A stretch of DNA of 64,000 nt from Zelonia costaricensis. Lineage: Eukaryota > Euglenozoa > Kinetoplastea > Trypanosomatida > Trypanosomatidae. The stretch covers positions 62,001 to 126,000 of the forward strand of contig JASAOO010003553.1 of the NCBI GenBank assembly GCA_030849075.1. The letters run 5' to 3'. Below the pieces are notes generated by a model, which was not told the DNA's origin, did no database searches, and saw nothing but the letters and a program-made list of their open reading frames with translations. Of the stretch, positions 48,867 through 58,088 are shown piece by piece. Within the stretch, counting starts at the first letter, position 1; each line of letters opens with the position of its first letter. The translations under genes were made by a program, and so were the position numbers.

Positions 48867-50855
48867 TCAAGGGCACGGTTGTGAGTTAGCCGCAGGAGAG
48901 GGAGCGGGCAGTTCACGCTTCTTCTCCGTCGCGTCTTCGGGTGGCCGCAGCATCGCAATCGGCGCCCCGTACCGTTTCGCCTCCAGTGCCTGCAGCTCCT
49001 TGGTGAGCGCCGGCTCGTTGGGGGCGGGGTTGTCGGAGAGGGGGTTGATTGCTCCAGCCGTGGCGTAGTTGAGAAGCCGCACGCCGAGCCGGCGGCCGCC
49101 ACCGCGCTCGTAGTAGGCCTCGCGGCTGCCGAGGAAGGTCCACGGCAGCGGCTGCATCGCCGTGTCGACAATGTCGGGAAAGTACGGAATGGTGTACTCC
49201 TTCACGAGAAACGCGAGTGGCTTGTCCGCCTCGTACTTACCCTTGTGCGACGCCTTGCGGGCCCCGACGTTGGGGCGGCGAAAACACAGGTCAGCGCGCG
49301 GCGCGACGTACTGGGCCTGAAACAGGTACGGGTTCTCTGGGGCCTCGGGACACCGCATGATGTTCGCCTTGGGATGCTTCGTCGGTACCACGTGTCGTGG
49401 CCACCGCAGCGGGTTGCGCCACGGACTCGTCGCCTCGACGTACTGCAGCAGCCGGCGGTTGCGCAGCGTCTTGACAACCCGCTCGTATGCCAGCTGCGTC
49501 ACGGGGTCGCGGAACACCGCCGGGACGGCGCTCGTCATCGTTGCAAGCGCCGCGAGACGTTGGACAGCAACGGAGTCCTCCGACGGCGAGTTGCCGGGCG
49601 TCTCTGGCGATCGCCACGACGCGTCTTCTGACAAGGGCAAGGCCAACGCCGAGGACGGAAGGGCGTGGGTGATGTGCGCCGCCGCCCCGTTGGCCGCTCC
49701 GAGCTCTCCGTCCTCCTCCGCAAACGCTGCCGCCTCCGCGTCGCTGTAGTGCAGCTCCTCCTCGCTCGCCTCCTGCACTTCGCCAGTGCCGTCATCGAGG
49801 TTGCCACGAGCTTCACCAAGGTCGCCGTCGTGGACGGCAGCGTCTCGCTCCGTGGCCTCGAGCGTTGCAGCCCACTCGCGCACCTCGTCGTCCACCTGTG
49901 TCGGCGCAATGGCAAGGGGCCGGATCGTGCTGAGCTCCTTCTGCGAGAAGAGCCGCGCGGAGAGCCGCTGCGCCTCGGTGAGAGTCAGTCGTACCGTCGG
50001 CAGGCTGTGCAGGCAGTTCATCACCATGTCGTACCGCAAGGTGTCGACGCCGCCCATGTGGAACGCGCTTGTGACGAGGACAGGGTGGTGGATGTCCTGG
50101 TAGATCAGCTCCTTGCGAATGTCCTGCAAGTGCGCCGTCCGCTGCGTGGCGTCGCTGATCTGGTCGGCTTTGGTGAGGACAATGGTGAAGTTGGGCACCT
50201 CCCGAGCGAGGAAACGCAGAACGTCGATGTCCTGGACGTACAGTCCGTGCTTGTAGTGCACATCCATGCAGTAGTAGAGCATCTTTAGGCTCGGCTGGCA
50301 GCGGGCGAAGTTGCGCAGCAGGACGGCGTGCTGCAACACTGCCGTCCACGGCACCGACGTGGCCCCGCAGCCGGGCAAGTCGGCAACGTTGAAGACGCCG
50401 CCGACGTTGAAGAAGTTCATTGCGTCGCGGCGGAGCTGGCGGTTGGAGCGGCCGACCTCGCGGGGGGAACGGAAGAGCGAGCGCAAGAGGGACGTCTTGC
50501 CGCACAGCTCACGCCCAGCGAGCGCCACGAGCGGTGTTGCGGGGTTGCCGTCTGGAACGAAGCCGACGTTTGTGGCGCTGGCAACGTGTCGGTGCCCCTT
50601 GGCGAATATCTGGTCCGCGAGTTGGGCGAGAACGAGGTCGCGACTGCTTGTCACCCCTTCCACGGCGCGCTTCACCCCCGCCTCCTTGTTCGCGATGCTC
50701 TTGCGTCGCTGCACGACGCGTTGGCGTCGGCGGTGCTTGAGCTGCTGCTCCAGCGCCACTTTCGGCCTACGCAGGTTACGTGTGCCAGCGCTGTGGGTGG
50801 CGGTCGCATCCGTCAGAGCCGCGCTGCACAGCCCCCTCAGCGTTCGCACAAGCAT
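48867..50855 (-). CDS. EngB/YihA-type GTPase, probably mitochondrial ribosome assembly
   Basis: 662 residues, about three times a bacterial EngB. The N-terminus (1-50) is rich in Arg/Ala/Thr without acids, typical of mitochondrial import signals. The GTPase domain spans about 105-290: P-loop GRELCGKTS (114-122), DLPG (159-162), TKAD (228-231) and TSA (262-264) in the order and spacing of the EngB family, including NVADLPGCGAT like EngB's DLPGYGYA. A long acidic, low-complexity linker (about 320-440) leads to a conserved-looking C-terminal segment with many aromatic and Pro residues (about 470-620). EngB GTPases assist large ribosomal subunit assembly, and EngB-type factors are known in kinetoplastid mitoribosome biogenesis. 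The start is the ATG at 50855; no clean AG lies between the poly-C tract and the ATG. Confidence 0.85.
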   Translation of the reverse strand: MLVRTLRGLCSAALTDATATHSAGTRNLRRPKVALEQQLKHRRRQRVVQRRKSIANKEAGVKRAVEGVTSSRDLVLAQLADQIFAKGHRHVASATNVGFVPDGNPATPLVALAGRELCGKTSLLRSLFRSPREVGRSNRQLRRDAMNFFNVGGVFNVADLPGCGATSVPWTAVLQHAVLLRNFARCQPSLKMLYYCMDVHYKHGLYVQDIDVLRFLAREVPNFTIVLTKADQISDATQRTAHLQDIRKELIYQDIHHPVLVTSAFHMGGVDTLRYDMVMNCLHSLPTVRLTLTEAQRLSARLFSQKELSTIRPLAIAPTQVDDEVREWAATLEATERDAAVHDGDLGEARGNLDDGTGEVQEASEEELHYSDAEAAAFAEEDGELGAANGAAAHITHALPSSALALPLSEDASWRSPETPGNSPSEDSVAVQRLAALATMTSAVPAVFRDPVTQLAYERVVKTLRNRRLLQYVEATSPWRNPLRWPRHVVPTKHPKANIMRCPEAPENPYLFQAQYVAPRADLCFRRPNVGARKASHKGKYEADKPLAFLVKEYTIPYFPDIVDTAMQPLPWTFLGSREAYYERGGGRRLGVRLLNYATAGAINPLSDNPAPNEPALTKELQALEAKRYGAPIAMLRPPEDATEKKRELPAPSPAANSQPCP

Positions 50856-52011
50856 CGTCGCCGGGAGAAGGGGGGGGGAGGGCTAGACGAGGAGAGGCTG
50901 CTTTACCCGCACTCGCGCGAGCTGACACTGGTAGAGCTGGGAGGTGACGAGAGCGCCCGGAGAGGGAGGGCCAAGGAGACGAGGGGCAATACGCAAATGC
51001 GGGGGTTGACATGTGGAAGCACGGGGCGTGGGTGCGCAGGCGTAGATGTGTGTGGTTGTTTGTTTGTGATTGAGGGGAGGGAGGGAAGGAGGGAGGGGAG
51101 AGGGGCAGCAGAGGTGGCCAAGTGCTTCACGCACAGGTCTGGATGGCCATCACGAAGGCTAGCGCGGCCTGTCGAAGCGTTTCTTCCTTTTTGGAGTCTT
51201 AGACAGCCACGGTCCCGGCCGCACCGTTGATGGTGCAGCACCGCTTCCGTACGCGCTGCTCGCTCTTCTTGCGGCCCGCCCCCGCACGTCCGTAGAGGGC
51301 TCGGGGGGGGGGGGGGGAGACGGACGCACACACACACACACACACACACACACCCGCTCACACAAACGGCTTGGAGAAACCAGTCCGCGCTGCCACGAGG
51401 GTGCTTCCGCACGACCCTCTCCAATGAAGGGTGACATCAGCGGAGGCTGGTGCGCCGACTTTCTTCCTTGTTTTTCCAAGAGCTCAGTTGGCGTCAAGAG
51501 GGGTTTGGGGGGGGGAGGGGGGAACCACGTGTGGTGTGGGTCACCGCCGCGTTGTGCGCGGGGGCCTGCTGTACATCGCAAACACGGCAAGACGCGCACC
51601 CCCAGTCCAGCGCTGTGGGGAGATGGGGAGGGGAGGGGCGAGAGAGAGGGAGACGCTCCGAGGCGAAGGGGAAGAGAGGTGAACACCGACGGCGGTTTCT
51701 CCTCATTCGCGCACGGGCGTTGCGTGTTCCACTGCGGCGCTTTACATGCAAAACAAAAATCACCGTCGATGGCTCTAGGCGGGGCGGGGACGAAACGTCC
51801 ACGGGGACCCACGCCCGCACGGCTACCTTCACAGCGCGACAAAAAAAAAGAGGGACAACGGAGGCGTAGCACGGCAGCAAGTGGAGCGCGCATAGACGCA
51901 CATGCGCCCACACACCAAACAACACCACTACACCCATTTACCCGCCCTCACTGCCCCCTCGCGGATCGCCACTTGCTTCTGAACGCTCGGGCTATCGGAG
52001 GGTGGTGTTAT
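50856..52011. other. Intergenic spacer with CA microsatellite and poly-G
   Basis: No gene seen. Contains a G-run at 51303-51317 immediately followed by a CA repeat at 51327-51353, and further G-runs near 51507-51521. Confidence 0.55.
51303..51353. repeat. Poly-G run plus CA microsatellite
   Basis: G15 followed 10 bp later by about 13 CA units on the plus strand. Confidence 0.93.
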
Positions 52012-55000
52012 CTACAAGGCACCGAAGCAGACGTAGCGCTTGTCGTCCCAGCGACGCAGCGCATTGGAGTAGCGCGTGTGCAGCGCGTCAGGGCTGGCGC
52101 GGGTGGTGAAAGAAGGGTGCCACGGGTCGACCTCCGCAATCCACTCCAGCGCGGCCGGAACGCCAGCCAGGAAGGCGGCAAACGTGTTGTTGCCAGACGT
52201 CCGCACCGTCAGTCCCCGCGCGCTGAGCACCGCCCCGGAAGGCGTAAACGAGGAGGCGTTCGACCAGAGATAGTAGTCTAGCAGCACCAGCAGCGCGTAC
52301 TGCTCCGTCAGCTGACAAGCGCGCACGATGGCCCAAGACGGCGCCGCTGACACCTCCGCTTCGCCCACCGCGCGCTGCAGAGCCTGCAGGACGTTGAGCT
52401 GGGGCAGCGTGAGCGTCTCCAGCAACTGCGAGACGCGCTGCACGGACGTCTGCACGGCTGTGGTCTGCACCGGCGCGCGTGAGCTCGACGGCGTCGGCAG
52501 CGCCACCTCCAGCGCCGCGTGGAAGCCGGCGAGGAAGGCGAGGCGCGGCTCCTTCAAGGCGGTCCGGGGTTCGCTGCTGGCCGACGCCGTGTTGAGCTTC
52601 CCGTTCGCCCAGCCGTGAATGTCGCGCGTGTCGTGGAGACGGAAGGCGAGCAGGGCGGCGGCCAGCGCAAAGAAGCCCTGCGACGGCAGCTCCAGGGCAA
52701 GCACGACGTTGGGCTGGTACTTCTCCTGCTGCAGCGTCTCCGCCACCTGATCCAGGAAGATGTCGAGGCGCGCCGCCGTCTCCGCGCCGGCGACCTGACA
52801 AAGAAGCGTGCGGCGGTGCGTCAGCGTAATCGAGGCTGCGACCGCCGTGCCCACCTCCTTGGCCACATCGTCGACGGTGCAAACCCGCACCTCCTCCTCC
52901 TCTGGCTGCACGGTGTCCTGCTCCTCTGACGCATCCGGCGGATCGACATTGGCGTGGCTCAGGACCGCCGAGACCCGCGCGACGGAGCCGGGGCCGGTCG
53001 GTGCGAAGCTCGAGGCGCTGCGGCTCCACCCAAGCGCCCCTATGCTGGCGCTCGGCGTCGTGAGAATCGACGACACCCGTGAAATGCTCCGCCGCACCGC
53101 CGCTGCCGCGCTCTCCTGCGCCACGGCCTCCATGACCCGCTCCCACCCCTCACCGCGCTGGGCCGACCGGCGGCGCGGCGTTCCCGCAGTCGAGATGGTG
53201 AAACTTGGGTCGGTCTGCGAGCCGGGGCTAGCCGCGTCGGCCTGCTCGCTTGGGTAGCCCCGCTCACTCGCCTGCAACGAAAACCACGTCTCTCGCGCCA
53301 GTTCGGCCGTCGACGCGACGACCGTGAAGCTCGCCGTGTCAGCGCTGACGTGGCTGGACGCGCGCGAGCGCACGCTGTAGTACACGAGGCCGCGCGGCGC
53401 GGCAAGGCTACGGTACAGGTGCTGCACCAGCGCCACGTCTGCCGCGCACGCCAGGTCGCCCCGCAGCCAGGCCTCCACGACGCCTGCGGTGTTGGTGAAC
53501 GACGCCGCTGCCGCAACGCCCCCATCCGGGCCTGTCGTTTGGGCCGACCCGCTCTCGGCGCTAAAAGCAGCAGCGGCGGTGCGCCGGGGCGGCCCGTGGA
53601 CACGCGGCACGAAGGCGTCGTAGACAGGCACTCCGTCTACGCGTTGGCCGTCGCTGCGACGCACCGCCGCAACAGGGACGCCGTTGACGCAGCCCAGCGG
53701 CGTGGGCGCAGCCGAGATCCACCCCACCGACAGCGGCGGCGCGTCGGCGGCCCGCTCCCCCTCCGCCTCCACGAGGAGCATCACTGCCTGCACCCACTCT
53801 TCGCGTGCTAGGAGGGGCTGCGCAGCGACATACACGTGCGGGGCGATCGAAAGCAGATCAGCGCGCGAGGGCTTCGCCGCAGGGGCCGACGCGGCTGGCG
53901 CTTTACCTCGACTGTGCAACGCGTGCCGAGCCAGGACCAGCGTTTCGTGCGCCGTGAGCTGCCCACGCACCGTCACGCGCATCGCGTGCTCGGCCTCGGC
54001 GAGGGAGGCTTCCTCGCCGTGCCGTACCGGCGTCGCACTTGTGCCGGTCCCACCGGCTGAGACGGCGCGCACCAGCAGCGAGCACTCGTGCGGCACCGAG
54101 AACCACCCGAGCACCGCGGCGTGGGTTGTACGCATGTAGACGGAGAACGTGCTCGGCACGTTGGCGCCCGGGTAGCGCTGCCGCAGCTCCGCGTAGGCCA
54201 GGTGGAAGAGGGTGAGGCAGACAGCCTTGACGCCGTCGTAGGCGCGCCGCTGCAGCACCGACATGCCTGGCGCGTCCGTCAGCAGCTGCACGCTGTCCCG
54301 CAGCGTCGTGCAGTGCGCCAGGCCGAGGTAGTCGGTCAGACGCTGGAAGAGATTGAGGTGACGCCGCGGCTGCGTGGCGCGCAGGGGCGGCAGCAGTAGC
54401 TCCTCTTGCACCCAGCCCTCCCCCACGCGAGCCGCCAGCGGCTGCGTCTCGACCCCGTCCGGCTGCGCGGCATCGCCGCCGTTGGGGTTGGGGCGATGCT
54501 GCACGGGGCGGTACAACCAGGAGCGGCGGCTCTCCGGCGGCGGAGACGTCACGTAATCACCCCAGAGCGACCCATACGCGTCGCCCTCGCGGAAAAGACG
54601 CTCGAGACAGGCCTCCAGCAGCGGCGGCATCGGCGGTCGCGGGGCCGGCGGCACCACCGGCACAGATGCCCCCCGCGTGGTGCTGTCCACTCCCCCACTC
54701 GAGGAGGTTGCCGCCAGCGCAGACGCCTCGTTCGCCACTCCGGTGCTGTTGCGGCGTGCCCCGGCGTAGAGGCGGCGGGCGCGGTAGCCACGGACGACGG
54801 ACTGGATGAGCGTCGCAGCGGCGTGCTCGAGGCGGCGCATCACGACGAGAAAGACGTCGTCTTCGGTCTGGTGCACCGCGTCGTACGCGACCACAGCCCG
54901 CTTGGGTGCCCGCGCAGCACCGCGCTTGCCCTCCGCCGATGTCGGCACGGGGCCGCCGGCTGCGACCTTCTCCGTCGCCGCCCCCGACACCGCCGCGGCC

Positions 55001-56178
55001 GCGGTCGCCGCCGTGCCGCTGTCCACGCTGCGAATCTTCGGATCGGTGGTCGAGCCTGATTTGTACAGCGCGTTGGGGGCGCGGGTGGCGCTCGTGGAGG
55101 GCAGCCGCTGTCGCTGAACGTCGGCCCAGTGACGCACCGCGTAGGCAAAGGTGAAGGTGCGCCGGCGCTCTAGCTGACTCGCGCGAAACTCCTGCAGGTA
55201 ACCGCGCTGGGCGGCCTCGTAGCGTGGCCCGTAGCTCGACAGGAGACGCGCGTACGTCAAGTGCGCGGTGTCTGCCCGGTACGAGACGAGCAACACCGTC
55301 GGCAGGCCGACGCGCGATGACCGGGTCGGGCTAGCCGCACGTGGATAGTCGCCGCTGCCGCCGCTGCTGGTGCCGGGGGCGGCCTGCACCACGCGGTCCA
55401 TGACATCGAACGGAGCGAGGTAGTCGGCCTGTACCGAGGGAACAAACTCGATCTGCACCCCCGGCACCGCCTCCGTGGCGGTTGTGCGAAGGGCAGAGAC
55501 GAACTCGTGCACCTTCTCCTCCCCGAGCGCCTGCTGCAGCGACGCGAGTGATGGTGTCGCCGCCGTGGCTGGCAAGACACTGCGAGCCACCGTCTTGCCG
55601 GGAGCAGCGCCGGCGCACGCGTACGCGACGCCCTCGTAGAAGAACACAGTCGTGGTGGGCTGCGGCGACTCGACGAGCAGCACGAGGGCGGAGGCGGGGT
55701 CGACGAGGTGCAGCTGCCGCAGACACGCAGCCACCTCGTAGGTGGGAATCGCCTCGCGGTACTGCACGGCCGGAAAGGGGGACACCGTGGTCACCCCTGC
55801 CGCACAACCGCCGGCGAGACGCTGGAAGTCGTGCGAGAGGGGCCGCAGTTCATACTTGATGCCGTCGTCAAGGCGCACCGTTGCCGGCGCCACCCGTCGC
55901 GGCAGTTCCGCCGATACGGCGGCCACTCCCCCTGTGTCAGCCTCACGGCGCAGTTGGTGCAGCGACTCTGCGACGAAGCGAATCGGGTCGCGGGGCTGCT
56001 CGCTGATGCACCGCTCCAAGCTGCCGCGCACCGTGTCGGCGAGGTGTGCATCCATGTAGGCCGCGGCATTCGCCGAGGTGGCTGCCAGCTCAACGGCTCC
56101 CGCCGACGACGTCGCCGCATGCGGGGGCGGCTGAAGCGGACGTACCGCGCCGCGCGAAGAGGCGCGCAGGCCTCCCAT
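52012..56178 (-). CDS. Large protein with N-terminal Dpy-30 motif and IQ motif
   Basis: 1388 residues. Residues 41-78 (YMDAHLADTVRGSLERCISE, then QPRDPIRFVAESLHQLR) match the Dpy-30/RIIa-like dimerisation motif, including the RPxDPIxFxAxxL core. An IQ-type calmodulin-binding helix, AAATLIQSVVRGYRARRLY, lies near 450-470. The remainder alternates folded-looking segments with Ala/Ser/Thr-rich linkers and has no recognised catalytic domain. Dpy-30 motifs with IQ helices are found in axonemal and radial-spoke proteins and in AKAP-type scaffolds, so a flagellar scaffold is a reasonable inference. The open frame begins with GTG 14 codons upstream, so the ATG at 56178 is taken as start. Confidence 0.75.
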   Translation of the reverse strand: MGGLRASSRGAVRPLQPPPHAATSSAGAVELAATSANAAAYMDAHLADTVRGSLERCISEQPRDPIRFVAESLHQLRREADTGGVAAVSAELPRRVAPATVRLDDGIKYELRPLSHDFQRLAGGCAAGVTTVSPFPAVQYREAIPTYEVAACLRQLHLVDPASALVLLVESPQPTTTVFFYEGVAYACAGAAPGKTVARSVLPATAATPSLASLQQALGEEKVHEFVSALRTTATEAVPGVQIEFVPSVQADYLAPFDVMDRVVQAAPGTSSGGSGDYPRAASPTRSSRVGLPTVLLVSYRADTAHLTYARLLSSYGPRYEAAQRGYLQEFRASQLERRRTFTFAYAVRHWADVQRQRLPSTSATRAPNALYKSGSTTDPKIRSVDSGTAATAAAAVSGAATEKVAAGGPVPTSAEGKRGAARAPKRAVVAYDAVHQTEDDVFLVVMRRLEHAAATLIQSVVRGYRARRLYAGARRNSTGVANEASALAATSSSGGVDSTTRGASVPVVPPAPRPPMPPLLEACLERLFREGDAYGSLWGDYVTSPPPESRRSWLYRPVQHRPNPNGGDAAQPDGVETQPLAARVGEGWVQEELLLPPLRATQPRRHLNLFQRLTDYLGLAHCTTLRDSVQLLTDAPGMSVLQRRAYDGVKAVCLTLFHLAYAELRQRYPGANVPSTFSVYMRTTHAAVLGWFSVPHECSLLVRAVSAGGTGTSATPVRHGEEASLAEAEHAMRVTVRGQLTAHETLVLARHALHSRGKAPAASAPAAKPSRADLLSIAPHVYVAAQPLLAREEWVQAVMLLVEAEGERAADAPPLSVGWISAAPTPLGCVNGVPVAAVRRSDGQRVDGVPVYDAFVPRVHGPPRRTAAAAFSAESGSAQTTGPDGGVAAAASFTNTAGVVEAWLRGDLACAADVALVQHLYRSLAAPRGLVYYSVRSRASSHVSADTASFTVVASTAELARETWFSLQASERGYPSEQADAASPGSQTDPSFTISTAGTPRRRSAQRGEGWERVMEAVAQESAAAAVRRSISRVSSILTTPSASIGALGWSRSASSFAPTGPGSVARVSAVLSHANVDPPDASEEQDTVQPEEEEVRVCTVDDVAKEVGTAVAASITLTHRRTLLCQVAGAETAARLDIFLDQVAETLQQEKYQPNVVLALELPSQGFFALAAALLAFRLHDTRDIHGWANGKLNTASASSEPRTALKEPRLAFLAGFHAALEVALPTPSSSRAPVQTTAVQTSVQRVSQLLETLTLPQLNVLQALQRAVGEAEVSAAPSWAIVRACQLTEQYALLVLLDYYLWSNASSFTPSGAVLSARGLTVRTSGNNTFAAFLAGVPAALEWIAEVDPWHPSFTTRASPDALHTRYSNALRRWDDKRYVCFGAL

Positions 56179-58088
56179 CGGCAACACACGCTCGGAGAGA
56201 AACCAATGGGGTGGTTTCACGGCTCTGTAAGACGAATGCGCAGAGTGAGCACGCTACCGGAGGAGATCAGAGGGCTGCACACGCACTGGAGGAAGAGGCA
56301 GACGTGTCACGCGCTGCTGTTTGCGTGCGTGTGGCTCTGCTGTGCAGGTGTTGAGTTGCGGTCACGACCGCAGGTGGAGCGACACGGGAGCGAGTGCAGC
56401 GGCGTTGAGACGTTTTGTGTGTGCGGAGGTGGTACACACCGCCAGGTTGTAGGTGGAGTGGAGAAGAGTCACAGCGAGGTGGGACGAGTACGAGGGCAGA
56501 GTGCCGCTACACGTGGCAGCGTTTCATGGAAATGGGAGGCTGGCTCCGCATGAACGAAACTCACTGCGCTGCCGCGAGAAGCCGCGCAACAGTGCACCCA
56601 CAAACACACACAGACATGCAAACGTGCGCGCGCAGTCAGCGGAGGCGTAGAAGGTGGTGCCTTTTCCGCAGCGGGGGCGCACCATTTTTCTTTGGTTCGA
56701 GTTTGGACGGAGAGCTGGATGATCAGCGCGAAGTTGGGAGTTCGACTGACGTGAGCTTGCGTGCGCCGGAGTTCACGCACTAGTCCGGTAAGGGTGCTTC
56801 GTTGTGGCTTGAGTCGGCGTACTTGCGCGCGGCGGAAGGCTGCCGCAGAAGTCGAACAAGTGAGCGTCGGAGAGCGGGACACACATGACACAGAAGCAAC
56901 GCGCCAGGGTAACAATTTACACAGATGCGGGAGCAACACCAATTCCGCTTGCTCTGTTTTAAAGCCCCCCAGAAACGCGCACCCAAGAACAACCAAGGGG
57001 TGAGGCACCTTTCACACGATACAACAACAACGGAACTGCTACAAGGTAGGCCGCAAAAAAAAAAAGGGGGCCAGAAAAGGAAAAGCAGACGGAATGCATT
57101 CCTGCGCTCCGTTCGCGATTCCGCTGCAGGACGCAAATAAAAAAGAAAAAGACAAGGCAACGGCACCGTTGCATCACTCATTTGACAATCTGATATCAAG
57201 ATATAAAAAGTAGCGCACACACATAGATAGAAAAAAAAACACACACATAGAGACACTCACAGACACGCACGTCAAACCAGAGTCCAAGAACCGAAAGCAA
57301 AACAAGCGCAGCACTACGACGTCTTTTCGGGCACCATATCGGGTCTTCACCCCTCGACAGTCTCCAGCGTTCACGAAAAGGCGCGGCAGTCGCATCTATC
57401 GCTGGCACACACATCTCATGCACACACACGACACCCACCCGCCCATGGACGTCTCTTGTTCCTTGTCACCACACGCGGGTTAGGAAAGGTGGGCTTCTTG
57501 AGAGCACAGCAGCGCAAACCGCACAGACAAAAAAAACGAGTGGGGGAGAAACACACACAGAACCAACAACCAAAGCGCAGCCACCAGCTGCACGCAAAGG
57601 CGCGCTTCTTCAAGAACGAGAACCCCAAAAAACAAAACAAAAAAAACGGAGAAGATACAAACCAGGGAGTTACAAACACAGCGTTCGACGAGGCGGAAGA
57701 TGTCGAAGGGGGTGGGGGGGGGAACAGGTTGGCAAAGCGAGAGAGAGACAGAGAGGGAGACGGCGGCTTCACACAGACGGACGGGGGATGTCGCGCAGGC
57801 GTTCGGGAGTGGGGGGGGGGGGGGGCAAAGCCGCGAGTTGCCCTGCGGGATGGAGGGCTGGGGCGCGGAGGTGGAGGGGGAGGGGGGTGAGGACAGGTGA
57901 GTCCGCACAGAGAGAACGAGAGCAAGAGCGAGATAGAGAGAGAGGAGAAACAGAAAACGCTACCCAGCGGCAGGGAGGACTTGCCTTTGTACACCCTCAG
58001 CCTCACTCACCCTCGTCGCCACAGATAACACGGTAGCGCTGCCACCACGATCCCGCGGAAACTCTCGAAAGCAGCGGGAGGCCACGCA
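56179..58088. other. Intergenic spacer
   Basis: 1.9 kb with no supported gene. A-runs at 57055-57064 and 57229-57238, A-rich sequence at 57625-57647, G-runs at 57713-57722 and 57812-57825 on the plus strand. Presumed 3' UTR of the second MFS gene; a low-complexity 196-residue frame at 57416-58006 is not credible. Confidence 0.5.

Noticed and set aside
57416..58006. 196-residue minus-strand open frame between the MFS and Dpy-30 genes
   Set aside because: Pro/Ser/Phe low-complexity translation of pyrimidine tracts and G-runs; looks like UTR.
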